The position numbers and the translations under genes were made by a program. A DNA stretch of 54,589 bases, from assembly GCA_049670505.1 (NCBI GenBank), contig JBATTK010000078.1, forward strand, positions 1 to 54,589, written 5' to 3'. Below the pieces are notes generated by a model. The model did no database searches. It was not told the DNA's origin and saw only the letters and a list, made by a program, of their open reading frames with translations. This document shows, in pieces, positions 42,424 through 51,611 of the stretch; positions within the stretch are counted from its first letter, which is position 1; each line of letters opens with the position of its first letter. Source of the stretch: JBATTK01 sp049670505 (GTDB lineage Bacteria > Bacteroidota > Bacteroidia > Flavobacteriales > Flavobacteriaceae).

Positions 42424-45360
42424 TTAGAACGCAGAAGGTGCCACCCCATATAATTCCTTAAAGCATTTGGCAAAATAAGAAAGGTTATTAAAGCCTACTT
42501 GATAGGCAATTTGGGTAACACTGTCAGCCTTTTGCGACAGCAATTGGGCCGCTCTCTTCAAACGGAAGTTCCGGAGCAGTTCCCCAGGGGCCTCATTGGT
42601 AAGTGCTTTCAACTTCCGATGAAGCTGGGTCTTGCTCATGGCCAAAGCATGCTGCATTTGAGGAACCCCAAATTCAGCATCCGAAAAACGATCTTCGAGC
42701 AACACCAAGACCTGCTCAAGAAACTTTTGATCCACCGAAGTAACTGTAATCTTTTTTGGATCTATCCGAACATCCCTGTTGGTGTACAAGGTTCTAAGTT
42801 TTTGGCGTTGTTCTATAAGATTCTTGGCACGTACTAACAGTTCTTTAGTGGCAAAGGGTTTGGTAAGATAGTCATCCGCTCCTGTTTCCAAGCCCTCAAT
42901 TTTATTATCCATCCCTGCCTTTGCGGTAAGCATGATGACCGGAATATGACTGGTGTTAAGATCGGTCTTTAGTCTTTTACAGAGTTCTATTCCATCCATT
43001 TTGGGCATCATGAGGTCCGTAATAATCAAATCCGGAACAGTTGAAATGGCTAGCTTAAGTCCCTCCTCACCGTTTTCCGCTACAATTACTTTATAATTAT
43101 CAAAAAGACTTGCCTCTATAAAATGGCGCATGTCCTCATTATCCTCGACCAACAAAACACCGGGAATATCTCGTTTGTCATCCTTTAGCATATCATATGG
43201 CCGTATTACTTTTTGTTTTCCAACAGCTTTTAGCTTAACCTCTCTTTCTTGACCAATTTTAATTTCCTGGATTGGAATATGTACTATAAAAAAAGAGCCC
43301 CTATCTATTTCACTGGAAACGGTTATAGTCCCGTCCATCAGTTCCACCAAATCCTTGGATAATGAAAGTCCGATTCCAGAGCCCTCTTGCACCTTTGTGG
43401 TGCTACCATCCACTTGAAAAAACCGGTCAAAAATAAAAGGAAGTTGTTCTTTTGGGATGCCCCTTCCCGAATCCGATACCTTTATCTGTAATTCTTGTAA
43501 TTCGTAGTGGGCGACAAAGGAAATTAAAGCGCCGTCCTCGCTAAACTTAAAGGCATTGCTCAACAGATTATAAACAATCTTTTCCAATTTATCCCGATCA
43601 AAAGAGGCCCAGAGTACTTGTTGAGGAATCTGTACCCGATAATCCATGTTGCGCTGTGCAGCATGAGAATTAAAGGACGAGGTAGCGGCCCGAAGGCATT
43701 TGTATATATTACCCTCAGTGGCTTCCAATTTTAAACTCCCCTCATCAATTTTAGATAGGTCCAATAACTGGTTTACCAACTTCAACAAACGTGTAGAATT
43801 GCGTCTGATCATCTTAATCTCACCCATACCAAGCTGTTCCTCTGGATTTTGTTCCAGATATTCAATAGGTCCTTTAATCAACGTAAGTGGGGTTCTGAAT
43901 TCATGTGAAATATTCGCAAAGAAATTGGATTTCATTCGATCTAGCTCTTTCAGCTTTCGGTTGGCTTTTTGTTTGATACGATATTGATTATAAAAAAGCC
44001 CTGCCAAAACCAACATGATTATCGAAAAGGCAATAATACCATTGCGTTCGTTGATGCGCTTATTCAGCTGTAGTGTTTGCACTTCCTTTTCAGATTCCAA
44101 CAACGTAATTTCCCTGGTTTTTCTTTCGTTTTGATATTTTGCTTCAATCTCTGTCCCAAGTTGTTGTTTTTCCTTTGTATAGAGACTATCCTTTAAAACT
44201 GTTGATTGATTCTTACTTTGGTAAGCCTTTAAATAGTTCCCTTCCGAAGCATATACCTCTGATAGCGCTTCCTGAACCCTCATTTCCCATAACTTATTAT
44301 GATGTAATTCGGAAACATTCAAAGCATTCAAGTAATTAGATTTTGCCGTTTTGAGTTCTTTAAGCTCTTTATAACAATCCCCAATGGCCTTATATGCCGA
44401 TGAAATATTAGTAGAATCTTTGACTTCGATCGCAATCTTCAATTTTATTTGAAAAGCCTCTATGGCTTTGTGGTATCTTCCCTGCTTTAAATAAATAGTA
44501 CCTAAGGTATAACTGGTAAAACTCGCTTGATTTTTTTGTCCATTTTTTTCATAGCTAGCTAAAGCTTTTTTGCTGTATTCAATTGCCTGTTCCAAATCCC
44601 CTATTTTATGGTAAAGCCTTCCCAAGGCATACCATATAAAAGTACGCGTGGGTTGAAAATCTATCAGTTTAGCAATACTATCACCTTGCTTTAAATATTG
44701 TGAGGCACTTTTAAAATTACCTAGCTTCTCCTGTAGCATACCTATATTGGCAAGATTGATTGAATAATCTTTAAGGTTTCCTATTTCCTCATGCTTTTTT
44801 GAAGACAGTATATAGTACTCCATAGCCTTTGTGTATTCCCCCATTTCGCTATAAATACCTCCTATACCTCCGTAAGCCCAACCCATTCTGAGATTACTTT
44901 TCAATGCAATGGCAAGGTCCAGGTTTTTTTGATGATATTGGAGAGCTTTCTGATAATCGCCACGTCGAAGATAAATGTAGGCGAGACCGTTATAAGCATC
45001 TGAAATACCAAGTTTAAAATTTACCTTTTCAGCCAATTCTATACTTCTATAATAAACCTTTATTGCAGAATCTATTTGGGTTCTTCCCCTTAAAAACAAC
45101 GCATATTTAATATAGCTCTTAACCTCCAAGGGAACATGTTTCGTTTTTTGGGATAAGGTTATAGATTTTAGAATTGCGGCTTTCGCTTTTGAAAGGGAAT
45201 CATATCTATAAAAGTCGTAGATCTCATGCAGAATTTTTACTTTGACGGTATCTTGCGCCGCCCTCTCTAACTCATATTGTAGGCTATCTGCCTTGGATTG
45301 CGAAAGCAATAGGGTCGTAAACAGTAATAAAGGGGGGAGAAGGAATTTTTTCATCTCCAT
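42424..45360 (-). CDS. Hybrid two-component sensor with TPR input and AraC output
   Basis: This is a 978-residue one-protein signalling system. A signal peptide/anchor (1-20) leads to about seven tetratricopeptide repeats (about 30-390), presumably periplasmic. A coiled region, a membrane segment (about 441-457) and a histidine kinase with His486 (FANISHEFRTPL) and an ATPase domain (NLLSNAFKFS, GSGIGLSLSKDL) follow. A receiver domain (about 733-850) has phospho-acceptor Asp782 and LTAKAGMDNK. An AraC DNA-binding domain (about 880-978) ends it. The signal is unknown. The TPR input is unlike the Y_Y_Y propeller sensors of polysaccharide loci. The adjacent lipoprotein genes are the likely targets. 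Confidence 0.92.
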   Translation of the reverse strand: MEMKKFLLPPLLLFTTLLLSQSKADSLQYELERAAQDTVKVKILHEIYDFYRYDSLSKAKAAILKSITLSQKTKHVPLEVKSYIKYALFLRGRTQIDSAIKVYYRSIELAEKVNFKLGISDAYNGLAYIYLRRGDYQKALQYHQKNLDLAIALKSNLRMGWAYGGIGGIYSEMGEYTKAMEYYILSSKKHEEIGNLKDYSINLANIGMLQEKLGNFKSASQYLKQGDSIAKLIDFQPTRTFIWYALGRLYHKIGDLEQAIEYSKKALASYEKNGQKNQASFTSYTLGTIYLKQGRYHKAIEAFQIKLKIAIEVKDSTNISSAYKAIGDCYKELKELKTAKSNYLNALNVSELHHNKLWEMRVQEALSEVYASEGNYLKAYQSKNQSTVLKDSLYTKEKQQLGTEIEAKYQNERKTREITLLESEKEVQTLQLNKRINERNGIIAFSIIMLVLAGLFYNQYRIKQKANRKLKELDRMKSNFFANISHEFRTPLTLIKGPIEYLEQNPEEQLGMGEIKMIRRNSTRLLKLVNQLLDLSKIDEGSLKLEATEGNIYKCLRAATSSFNSHAAQRNMDYRVQIPQQVLWASFDRDKLEKIVYNLLSNAFKFSEDGALISFVAHYELQELQIKVSDSGRGIPKEQLPFIFDRFFQVDGSTTKVQEGSGIGLSLSKDLVELMDGTITVSSEIDRGSFFIVHIPIQEIKIGQEREVKLKAVGKQKVIRPYDMLKDDKRDIPGVLLVEDNEDMRHFIEASLFDNYKVIVAENGEEGLKLAISTVPDLIITDLMMPKMDGIELCKRLKTDLNTSHIPVIMLTAKAGMDNKIEGLETGADDYLTKPFATKELLVRAKNLIEQRQKLRTLYTNRDVRIDPKKITVTSVDQKFLEQVLVLLEDRFSDAEFGVPQMQHALAMSKTQLHRKLKALTNEAPGELLRNFRLKRAAQLLSQKADSVTQIAYQVGFNNLSYFAKCFKELYGVAPSAF

Positions 45361-45545
45361 ATCTTTGTTCTCTAAAGATACCTAATTGTCAGGTGTTTAT
45401 ATAGAACAATGATAATTATTATTGTCTTGGGATTGCTAACAGGTAGGTTCCAAATCCTAATAGAATAATAGCTTACTTTAGTCATCTACGTGTAGTTCAT
45501 CGGACAAATAAAACCTCTTATATTTTTCACAACATGTAATGTGCC

Positions 45546-45591
45546 GTTCACAACAAAAATTTAGGGTTTTCAAAACTTGGCCCTAGATTTA
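45546..45591 (+). promoter_or_regulatory. Promoter of RNA unit 3
   Basis: The box GTTCACAACAAAAATTTAG (45546-45564) is identical to that of unit 1. TTAG is followed by 19 nt and TAGATTTA (45584-45591). The spacer differs from units 1 and 2. Confidence 0.75.
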
Positions 45592-45597
45592 CATTGT

Positions 45598-45762
45598 AAT
45601 TAAGTGAAAGTGTTTAACCCCAAATTAACCACTGACTTAGCCTCTAAATGCTTGGGATCCCCAAAATCCCGATAACCTACTAAGCTAAGATTTAAATACG
45701 ATCAAATTAAACCAAACCTACTTAACAGAAAAGCCCTGACGGAATCCGTCAGGGCTTTTTTT
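45598..45762 (+). ncRNA. Candidate small RNA, unit 3
   Basis: This is a predicted RNA of about 165 nt. It keeps the outer stem CTTAGC/GCTAAG (45636-45641/45684-45689) and the inner hairpin TTGGGAT/ATCCCGA (45652-45658/45666-45672). The one changed base still pairs as U-G, and the loop is CCCCAAA instead of CCCAA. AAACCTACTT is at 45714-45723 and the terminator at 45732-45756 ends in seven T. It lies between the sensor gene and the DUF3078 gene, both on the opposite strand. A 2-nt length change relative to unit 2 would break any shared reading frame. Confidence 0.75.
45732..45762. terminator. Bidirectional terminator of RNA unit 3 and the DUF3078 gene
   Basis: The stem AGCCCTGACGG/CCGTCAGGGCT has an AAT loop, T7 on the plus side and T4 on the minus side. 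It ends 21 nt before the 3' end of the DUF3078 gene, so it can terminate both transcripts. It is nearly identical to the terminator of unit 2. Confidence 0.85.
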
Positions 45763-45782
45763 ATCTCTTCTTTGATATTTAT

Positions 45783-46712
45783 TTATAAAGAGTAGTTTAA
45801 GCCTAACAGCCAATAGCTCTGTAAATCATTGTCTATGGTATCGAATGTAGCTGTTGGATCAGGGGTTGGTCCGTTCAATGCAAAATTTAGCGCTTCTTGC
45901 TTATTGCTTCTTAGGCCAAACTCAAAACCAACACCTATTTTACTGAACAGTGTATATCCAAAAGAGTTGATCCATGTCCAGTTGCTCAAATCGGAGCTTT
46001 TGTAACTTTGGAAAGCGGAAAGATTGGTCTTAAAGTTTACTTTCCCCAATTGCCTTGTATAATCGGCTACAATCTTGGCCCCCGCGGAGGATTCAAAAAT
46101 ATCATCTTCCTCGCTAAACACAAAATTATAGTTCAACGGATGTATCACCACTACCAGATCTGTAATTGGGGTCCAAGTAACACCCACCCCTACATCCAAA
46201 TAACCGGGGTCATTAAAGTTGTCCAAAATCGTGGTTCTATATTCTACCAATCCTGAAATCGCAAACTTTTCGCTCAATTTACGGCCATATAAGGAAGAGA
46301 TGTTAAATACATCGGTAGCTTGCTTAAAACCATCATCATCGGTAGGGTCGTCCTCATCGTCGAACTTTACCCATTGTAAATTTACATTTGCCGCATTTCT
46401 CCAGAAAAATTTCTCTTGGTCTAAATTGGCAAAACCGTTTACCGTAAAACCAATGTTTCCTGCAGAGTTGTTGGGCGTTCCTTGGGAAAACCAGTTATTG
46501 AACCCGGAAATACTTCCTCCAATGGTACCAAAGGCACCTGTTTTCCAACCGGGCAATGCATCTATTTGGGCCTGTATGGCATTTACCCTTCCCTGAATGG
46601 CAGCAATGGAGTCTTTTTTAGGTCCTAATTTTTCTTTTAGCTCTTCTTCGGTCTGTGCATAAGAGAACGCAATTATGCATACCGATAGCACGGTAAGTAC
46701 TTTCTTTTTCAT
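45783..46712 (-). CDS. DUF3078 family outer-membrane beta-barrel-like protein
   Basis: This 309-residue protein has a signal peptide (1-19, ending FAYAQ-like) and a short coiled region (ELKEKLGPKKDSIAAIQGRVNAI). The DUF3078 domain follows, with GWKTGAFGTIGGSISGFNNWFSQGTPNNSAGN as its defining start and then alternating strands to a terminal aromatic, SYWLLGLNYSL, typical of outer-membrane barrels. The function is unknown. It is the last gene of the minus-strand run from the suf operon, 72 nt after DUF2480, and is followed by a strong terminator. Confidence 0.87.
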   Translation of the reverse strand: MKKKVLTVLSVCIIAFSYAQTEEELKEKLGPKKDSIAAIQGRVNAIQAQIDALPGWKTGAFGTIGGSISGFNNWFSQGTPNNSAGNIGFTVNGFANLDQEKFFWRNAANVNLQWVKFDDEDDPTDDDGFKQATDVFNISSLYGRKLSEKFAISGLVEYRTTILDNFNDPGYLDVGVGVTWTPITDLVVVIHPLNYNFVFSEEDDIFESSAGAKIVADYTRQLGKVNFKTNLSAFQSYKSSDLSNWTWINSFGYTLFSKIGVGFEFGLRSNKQEALNFALNGPTPDPTATFDTIDNDLQSYWLLGLNYSL

Positions 46713-46784
46713 CCTGTTAGTGTTTAATTAATAGTTAATGGATGGTAAAAGTAAGAATTGTTGGCAAAAAAGAAATGATAGCGA

Positions 46785-47312
46785 CTATTTTCTTTTGTAG
46801 AGGGGCACGGATGAACACGCTTCTCCATACATAACACTTTTGGCCACGGACTGTATTTTTGAAGTAATCCATATGTAGGCATTGGGCGGTACCGGTTTCT
46901 CGCTACACCCCTTAATAATTACTGGTTTATCCTTAAAGTCGGAAACATCCAACCCTTCAATGACAGATTGATAGACAGCCGTTTCCAACTGTTCCAAATT
47001 CCCGATTACTATCCGTTTGGCAAAGGGTTGTAATTGTGTTGTAATCAACATATAGGCCCATCCGGGAACAATTGCGTCCGTAGAACACGTTAAGGCGATA
47101 TAGGCATTTTGGTATTGCTCCCAATGATGTTCGTTCACATAGGCCCTAAACTCCTTTTCCCTAAGAATAAAACCTTCGTAAAGCCAGTTCTTGATATCTA
47201 TAAGTACTCTTTCCCCTTCCGGATAAAAATCTTCCAAATCAAAAGTGACCAGTTTGCTTTGAGCCACTCTGTTTATTATGGTTTCCGGATTGTTGTTTAC
47301 TTTGTCGGACAT
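46785..47312 (-). CDS. DUF2480 family protein
   Basis: This 175-residue cytosolic protein matches DUF2480. It has NRVAQSKLVTFDLEDFYPEGERVLIDIKNWLYEG, the HWEQYQNAYIALTCSTDAIVPGWAYML core and VIIKGCSEKPVPPNAYIWIT with a conserved Cys. No membrane segment or known fold was recognised. DUF2480 genes lie at the end of suf operons in many Bacteroidota, so a link with Fe-S assembly is inferred from neighbourhood only. It follows sufT by 46 nt. Confidence 0.88.
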   Translation of the reverse strand: MSDKVNNNPETIINRVAQSKLVTFDLEDFYPEGERVLIDIKNWLYEGFILREKEFRAYVNEHHWEQYQNAYIALTCSTDAIVPGWAYMLITTQLQPFAKRIVIGNLEQLETAVYQSVIEGLDVSDFKDKPVIIKGCSEKPVPPNAYIWITSKIQSVAKSVMYGEACSSVPLYKRK

Positions 47313-47358
47313 AAGTTATAAGATATCAGAGGTCATAGGTCTAATTTCCGGCCTCTTG

Positions 47359-47685
47359 TTATAGCATTCCCAATTCCAATTTAGCTTCTTCGCTCATCAA
47401 ATCTTGGGTCCATGGTGGGTCAAAAGTAATCTCTACCTCCGCATCTTTGACCGCGTTTAAGGACTTTACTTTTTCTTCTACTTCAACGGGAAGGGTTTCT
47501 GCCACAGGACAATTTGGAGAGGTCAATGTCATTAATATTTTAACATCCTTGTCCTCATTCACAAAAACATCATATATTAATCCCAATTCATAAATATCCA
47601 CAGGTATTTCCGGGTCGTAAATAGTCTTTAGGACGTTCACTATTTTCTCTCCCAATTCTTGGGTATTTATTGTTGTTTCACTCAT
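47359..47685 (-). CDS. sufT: SUF-associated MIP18/DUF59 protein (SufT-type)
   Basis: This 108-residue protein of the MIP18 family has IYDPEIPVDIYELGLIYDV and LTSPNCPVAETLPVEVEEKV with the conserved Cys. The family helps transfer or mature Fe-S clusters on target proteins. It lies 38 nt after sufE. The symbol follows usage for the SUF-linked branch; the exact subtype is inferred from the operon. Confidence 0.88.
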   Translation of the reverse strand: MSETTINTQELGEKIVNVLKTIYDPEIPVDIYELGLIYDVFVNEDKDVKILMTLTSPNCPVAETLPVEVEEKVKSLNAVKDAEVEITFDPPWTQDLMSEEAKLELGML

Positions 47686-47723
47686 CTTTTTAACATTTAG
47701 GTTTCAGATTCCCTGATCAAATT

Positions 47724-48146
47724 TTAATTCAATTGTGTTTGGTAGGCAATAGCATACAGTTTCAACTGTTTTATCATACTTACCAAACCATTGGCCCTAG
47801 TTGGGGATAAATGTTCCTTTAACCCGATCTCATCAATAAATTCTGTATCAGCCTCAATAATGTCCTTTGGCTTTTGATCGCTGAACGCCCGTATTAAAAT
47901 AGCAATGATCCCTTTCGTAATAATAGCATCACTGTCCGCCGTAAAAACCAACTTATCGTTCGCCAGTTCGGCATGGACCCAAACTTTGCTCTGGCAGCCT
48001 TTTATAATGTTAGTATCGGTTTTATATTGCTCTTCTATAAGCGGTAGGGATTTTCCCAGTTCTATCATGTATTCATACCGCAACATCCAGTCGTCCAACA
48101 TAGAAAATTCATCAACAATTTCTTCTTGTATTTCTTTTATGGTCAT
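47724..48146 (-). CDS. sufE: Cysteine desulfuration protein SufE
   Basis: This 140-residue SufE accepts persulfide sulfur from SufS and passes it to the SufBCD scaffold. The acceptor is Cys51 in NIIKGCQSKVWV. The family core DWMLRYEYMIELGKSLP and the closing LSPTRANGLVSMIKQLK are intact. Length is normal. It lies 49 nt after sufS and 38 nt before sufT. Confidence 0.93.
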   Translation of the reverse strand: MTIKEIQEEIVDEFSMLDDWMLRYEYMIELGKSLPLIEEQYKTDTNIIKGCQSKVWVHAELANDKLVFTADSDAIITKGIIAILIRAFSDQKPKDIIEADTEFIDEIGLKEHLSPTRANGLVSMIKQLKLYAIAYQTQLN

Positions 48147-48195
48147 TCGCTAATTTTACTTAAAAGTACAATTTGTTCCACAACAATTCAACGGT

Positions 48196-49422
48196 CTAAA
48201 GCAACATGGACTTGGCCCGTTTAACCCCTGCGACCAAAATATCCACTTCTTCCTTTGTGTTGTAAAAACTAAAACTGGCCCTAACCGTTCCTGGAATCTT
48301 AAAAAAATCCATTACTGGTTGTGCACAGTGGTGCCCTGTTCTCACGGCAATTCCTAATTTATCCAAAATAGTTCCTATGTCATACGGATGAATTCCGGCT
48401 ATATTAAAAGATATTACCGAAGTCTTGTTTTTTGCTGTACCGTAAATTTTCAATCCCTCGATCTCCAAAAGTTGTTGGGTAGCATATTCCAATAGTTCAT
48501 GCTCGTATTGGGCAATAGCTTCCAGACCAATGGAATTCATATAATCCAAGGCGGCACCAAAGGCAATTCCTCCACAGATGTTAGGTGTGCCCGCTTCGAA
48601 CTTATGTGGTAGATCGGCATAGGTGGATTTTTCAAAGGTAACCTCTGCGATCATTTCCCCTCCTCCTTGATAGGGCGGCAACTTCTTAAGCCATTCCTCT
48701 TTTCCATAGAGCATACCGGCACCGGTGGGCCCGCATACCTTATGGGCCGAAATCGTATAAAAATCTACATCCAGCTTCTGCACATCGGCTTTAATATGGG
48801 GAGCGGCCTGCGCACCATCTATCACTACGGCGGCTCCTACACTATGTGCTTGTTCTATGATTTCTTCTATGGGATTGATCGTTCCCAACGCATTGGAAAC
48901 ATGATTACAAAAAACCAATTTTGTCCTGTCGGAAAGCAATGCGCCATATTCTTCCATTAATAGTTCTCCCTGTAGGCTCATTGGAATTACTTTTAAAACG
49001 GCCCCTGTGCGTTCGCATAACATCTGCCACGGAACAATATTAGAATGGTGTTCCATAGCCGAAACCAGCACTTCATCTCCCTCTTTTAAAATCCCGGAAA
49101 ATCCGTTTGCCAATAGATTAATGCTATGGGTAGTTCCGGAAGTGAGTATTATTTCATGTGCTTTTTCAGCATTAAAATGCTTTTGTATTTTCTTTCTGGC
49201 CAGTTCATATGCATCCGTAGCTTCTTGCGAAAGGGAATGTACCCCTCTATGGATATTTGCATTGTAACTGCTATAATAATTTACGATAACATCTATGACC
49301 TGCCGGGGTGTTTGGGATGTAGCGGCATTGTCCAAATAAACCAAGGGTTTTCCATTAACTTTCCTGGTAAGGATAGGGAAGTCTTTGCGAATGGTCTCTA
49401 TATCCAGTGCGGTCTGTATCAT
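48196..49422 (-). CDS. sufS: Cysteine desulfurase SufS
   Basis: This 408-residue PLP enzyme takes sulfur from cysteine. PLP-lysine Lys228 lies in TISAHKVCGPTG, and the active-site Cys366 in RTGHHCAQPVMDFF, typical of group II desulfurases (SufS/CsdA). VYLDNAATSQTP at the start and HHSNIVPWQ are also family hallmarks. It follows sufD by 41 nt and works with SufE in the same operon. Confidence 0.95.
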   Translation of the reverse strand: MIQTALDIETIRKDFPILTRKVNGKPLVYLDNAATSQTPRQVIDVIVNYYSSYNANIHRGVHSLSQEATDAYELARKKIQKHFNAEKAHEIILTSGTTHSINLLANGFSGILKEGDEVLVSAMEHHSNIVPWQMLCERTGAVLKVIPMSLQGELLMEEYGALLSDRTKLVFCNHVSNALGTINPIEEIIEQAHSVGAAVVIDGAQAAPHIKADVQKLDVDFYTISAHKVCGPTGAGMLYGKEEWLKKLPPYQGGGEMIAEVTFEKSTYADLPHKFEAGTPNICGGIAFGAALDYMNSIGLEAIAQYEHELLEYATQQLLEIEGLKIYGTAKNKTSVISFNIAGIHPYDIGTILDKLGIAVRTGHHCAQPVMDFFKIPGTVRASFSFYNTKEEVDILVAGVKRAKSMLL

Positions 49423-49463
49423 AGTTTTGAAGGTCCTATATGTAAGAATAGGAGATAAAAATT

Positions 49464-50780
49464 TTACAAATCGAAGCCTAGGTGTACGCCAAGTTTATTA
49501 GCTATCAATTTGTTGATTCTTATTTTAAGTTCAGGAATCCGTACACTTTCCAGGATGTTATTGGCAAAGGCATACATTAGCAACGCCTTGGCCTCTTTTT
49601 CTGGAATACCCCTTGATCGTAGATAAAAAAGGGCATCTTCATCTAACTGACCTATGGTACAACCGTGCGAACATTTTACATCATCGGCAAAAATCTCCAA
49701 CTGAGGTTTTGTATTGATAGTAGCCTTATCGCTGATCAGGATATTATTGTTCTGCTGAAAAGCATTCGTTTTCTGGGCAATTTTGTCTACAATAATTTTT
49801 CCATTAAAGACCCCTGTAGAACTTTCGCCATAAATTCCTTTATAGTCTTGGTGACTTTCACAATTGGGTTCTATATGATGTACTAAAGTGTGATGGTCCA
49901 CATGTTGTTTTTCTCCCAAAATAGTAACCCCTTTCATAGTGGAGTCCATATATTCCCCATTCTGATAGAAGTTGAGATTATTACGCGTCAACTTTCCTCC
50001 AAAAGAGAAGGTGTGCACTTTTACATCGCTTTTATCCTTCTGGTTGATGTAAGTATTATCTATTAAGGAAGCGGCGGCTCTATCGTTCTGAATCTTATAA
50101 TAATCCACAATAGCGCTCTTAGCGGCAAAGATTTCCGTTACTGAATTCGTCAATACCTCATTGCCGGTAAGGCTCTGATGCCGTTCTATTACCTGAAGCT
50201 CCGCATTCTCTTCAACAACGATCAAATTACGGGGCTGCAACAATAAAGTCGCTTCGCTTCCAGTGGCAAAATGTAAAATCTCTACCGGCTTTTTGGGCAT
50301 CTTATTTTTTGGAATATAGATATAGGCCCCTTCTCTACTGAATGCGGTATTTAAAGTGGTAAGCGATTCGTCCTTGGAAGCTACCTTATTGAAATATACG
50401 TCTATAATCTGCTTATACATGGGCTTGGTGAGTGCAGCGCTCATTAAACAGATATCAACACCGTCATGGGTAGTTTCAGAAAGGAAAGAACTATAAATAC
50501 CGTCTATAAAAACAATTTTATAGGTATCTATCTCATGTAAAAAGTATTTTTTTACATCCTTATACTCCAATGCATTTTCCTCTTTGGGAAAGATGCTAAA
50601 ATCCATCTTCTGAAGGCTGTTCAAGGAAGTGTATTTCCATGCCTCGTCCTTTTTCGTGGGAAAGCCTTTCCCCTCAAAGTTCTTTATCGCTTCTGATCGA
50701 ATATCATGTACGGGATGGTCCACGTCTACGTTGCTTTCGAACGCCATGAAAGAAGATACCAGTTTTTCTTTTAAATCCAT
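49464..50780 (-). CDS. sufD: Fe-S cluster assembly protein SufD
   Basis: This 438-residue SufB/SufD-family protein pairs with SufB and SufC to form the scaffold. The C-terminal beta-helix shows HVDHHTLVHHIEPNCESHQDYKGI, FNGKIIVDKIAQKTNAFQQNNNILIS and DDVKCSHGCTIGQLDEDALFYLRSRGI. The N-terminal helical part is shorter than in SufB. It lies 72 nt after sufC, the largest gap within the operon, which holds a short repeat. Confidence 0.94.
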   Translation of the reverse strand: MDLKEKLVSSFMAFESNVDVDHPVHDIRSEAIKNFEGKGFPTKKDEAWKYTSLNSLQKMDFSIFPKEENALEYKDVKKYFLHEIDTYKIVFIDGIYSSFLSETTHDGVDICLMSAALTKPMYKQIIDVYFNKVASKDESLTTLNTAFSREGAYIYIPKNKMPKKPVEILHFATGSEATLLLQPRNLIVVEENAELQVIERHQSLTGNEVLTNSVTEIFAAKSAIVDYYKIQNDRAAASLIDNTYINQKDKSDVKVHTFSFGGKLTRNNLNFYQNGEYMDSTMKGVTILGEKQHVDHHTLVHHIEPNCESHQDYKGIYGESSTGVFNGKIIVDKIAQKTNAFQQNNNILISDKATINTKPQLEIFADDVKCSHGCTIGQLDEDALFYLRSRGIPEKEAKALLMYAFANNILESVRIPELKIRINKLIANKLGVHLGFDL

Positions 50781-50794
50781 CTTAATTCGGTTTT

Positions 50795-50818
50795 CAGTCG
50801 ACAGTTTCCAGTCGGCAG
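50795..50818. repeat. Short direct repeat in the sufC-sufD gap
   Basis: CAGTCGACAG (50795-50804) and CAGTCGGCAG (50809-50818) are near-identical 10-mers 14 bp apart in the 72-nt gap between sufC and sufD. Similar CAGTC-rich tracts occur between genes in Bacteroidota. No function is apparent. Confidence 0.45.
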
Positions 50819-50852
50819 AAATAAACTGCCCGCTGCTACTGCTTACTACAAT

Positions 50853-51605
50853 TTACACTACCGCTTCATTTTTAATCCAGTCGTATCCTTTTTCCTCCAA
50901 CTCAAATGCAAGTTCTTTGGTACCGGACTTCACGATCTTCCCATTGTGCAGTACATGTACAAAATCCGGAACAATATATTCCAAAAGCCTTTGGTAGTGG
51001 GTGATTACAATTACGGCATTGTCCTGACTCTTCAATTTATTCACACCATTGGCAACGATACGCAGAGCGTCTATATCCAAACCGGAATCGGTTTCGTCCA
51101 AAATAGCAAGTTTGGGTTCCAACATGGCCATTTGGAAGATTTCGTTACGCTTTTTCTCTCCGCCAGAAAACCCCTCGTTTAAGGAGCGCGATAAAAACTT
51201 TCGGTCTATTTCCAACATTTCGGCCTTTTCCCGAATCAATTTCAACATTTCATTGGCAGGCATATCTTCCAGTCCTTTTGCCTTCCGGGATTCATTGATT
51301 GCCGTCTTCATAAAATTGGTCACGGAAACACCGGGAATCTCAACAGGATATTGGAAAGAAAGAAAAATGCCTTTGTGGGCGCGCTCTTCGGGAGCGGAAT
51401 CCTCTAACTCCTCTCCATCCAGTATCACTTCACCCTTAGTAACCTCAAACTCTTCTTTCCCTGCAATAACCGCGGCCAAAGTACTTTTACCTGAACCGTT
51501 AGGTCCCATAATCGCATGTACCTCACCGGCCTTTACTTCCAGATTTACCCCTGTAAGTATTTCCTTATCTTCTACACTAGCATGTAGATTGTTGATTTTT
51601 AGCAT
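50853..51605 (-). CDS. sufC: Fe-S assembly ATPase SufC
   Basis: This 250-residue ABC-type ATPase of the SUF scaffold has Walker A GPNGSGKST (34-42), the signature motif in LNEGFSGGEKKRNEIFQMAML, Walker B LAILDETDSGLD, and the H-loop VIVITHYQRLLEYI. It powers conformational change in SufBCD. Here it follows an MBL-fold gene by 6 nt rather than sufB directly. Confidence 0.96.
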   Translation of the reverse strand: MLKINNLHASVEDKEILTGVNLEVKAGEVHAIMGPNGSGKSTLAAVIAGKEEFEVTKGEVILDGEELEDSAPEERAHKGIFLSFQYPVEIPGVSVTNFMKTAINESRKAKGLEDMPANEMLKLIREKAEMLEIDRKFLSRSLNEGFSGGEKKRNEIFQMAMLEPKLAILDETDSGLDIDALRIVANGVNKLKSQDNAVIVITHYQRLLEYIVPDFVHVLHNGKIVKSGTKELAFELEEKGYDWIKNEAVV

Positions 51606-51611
51606 TGTATT

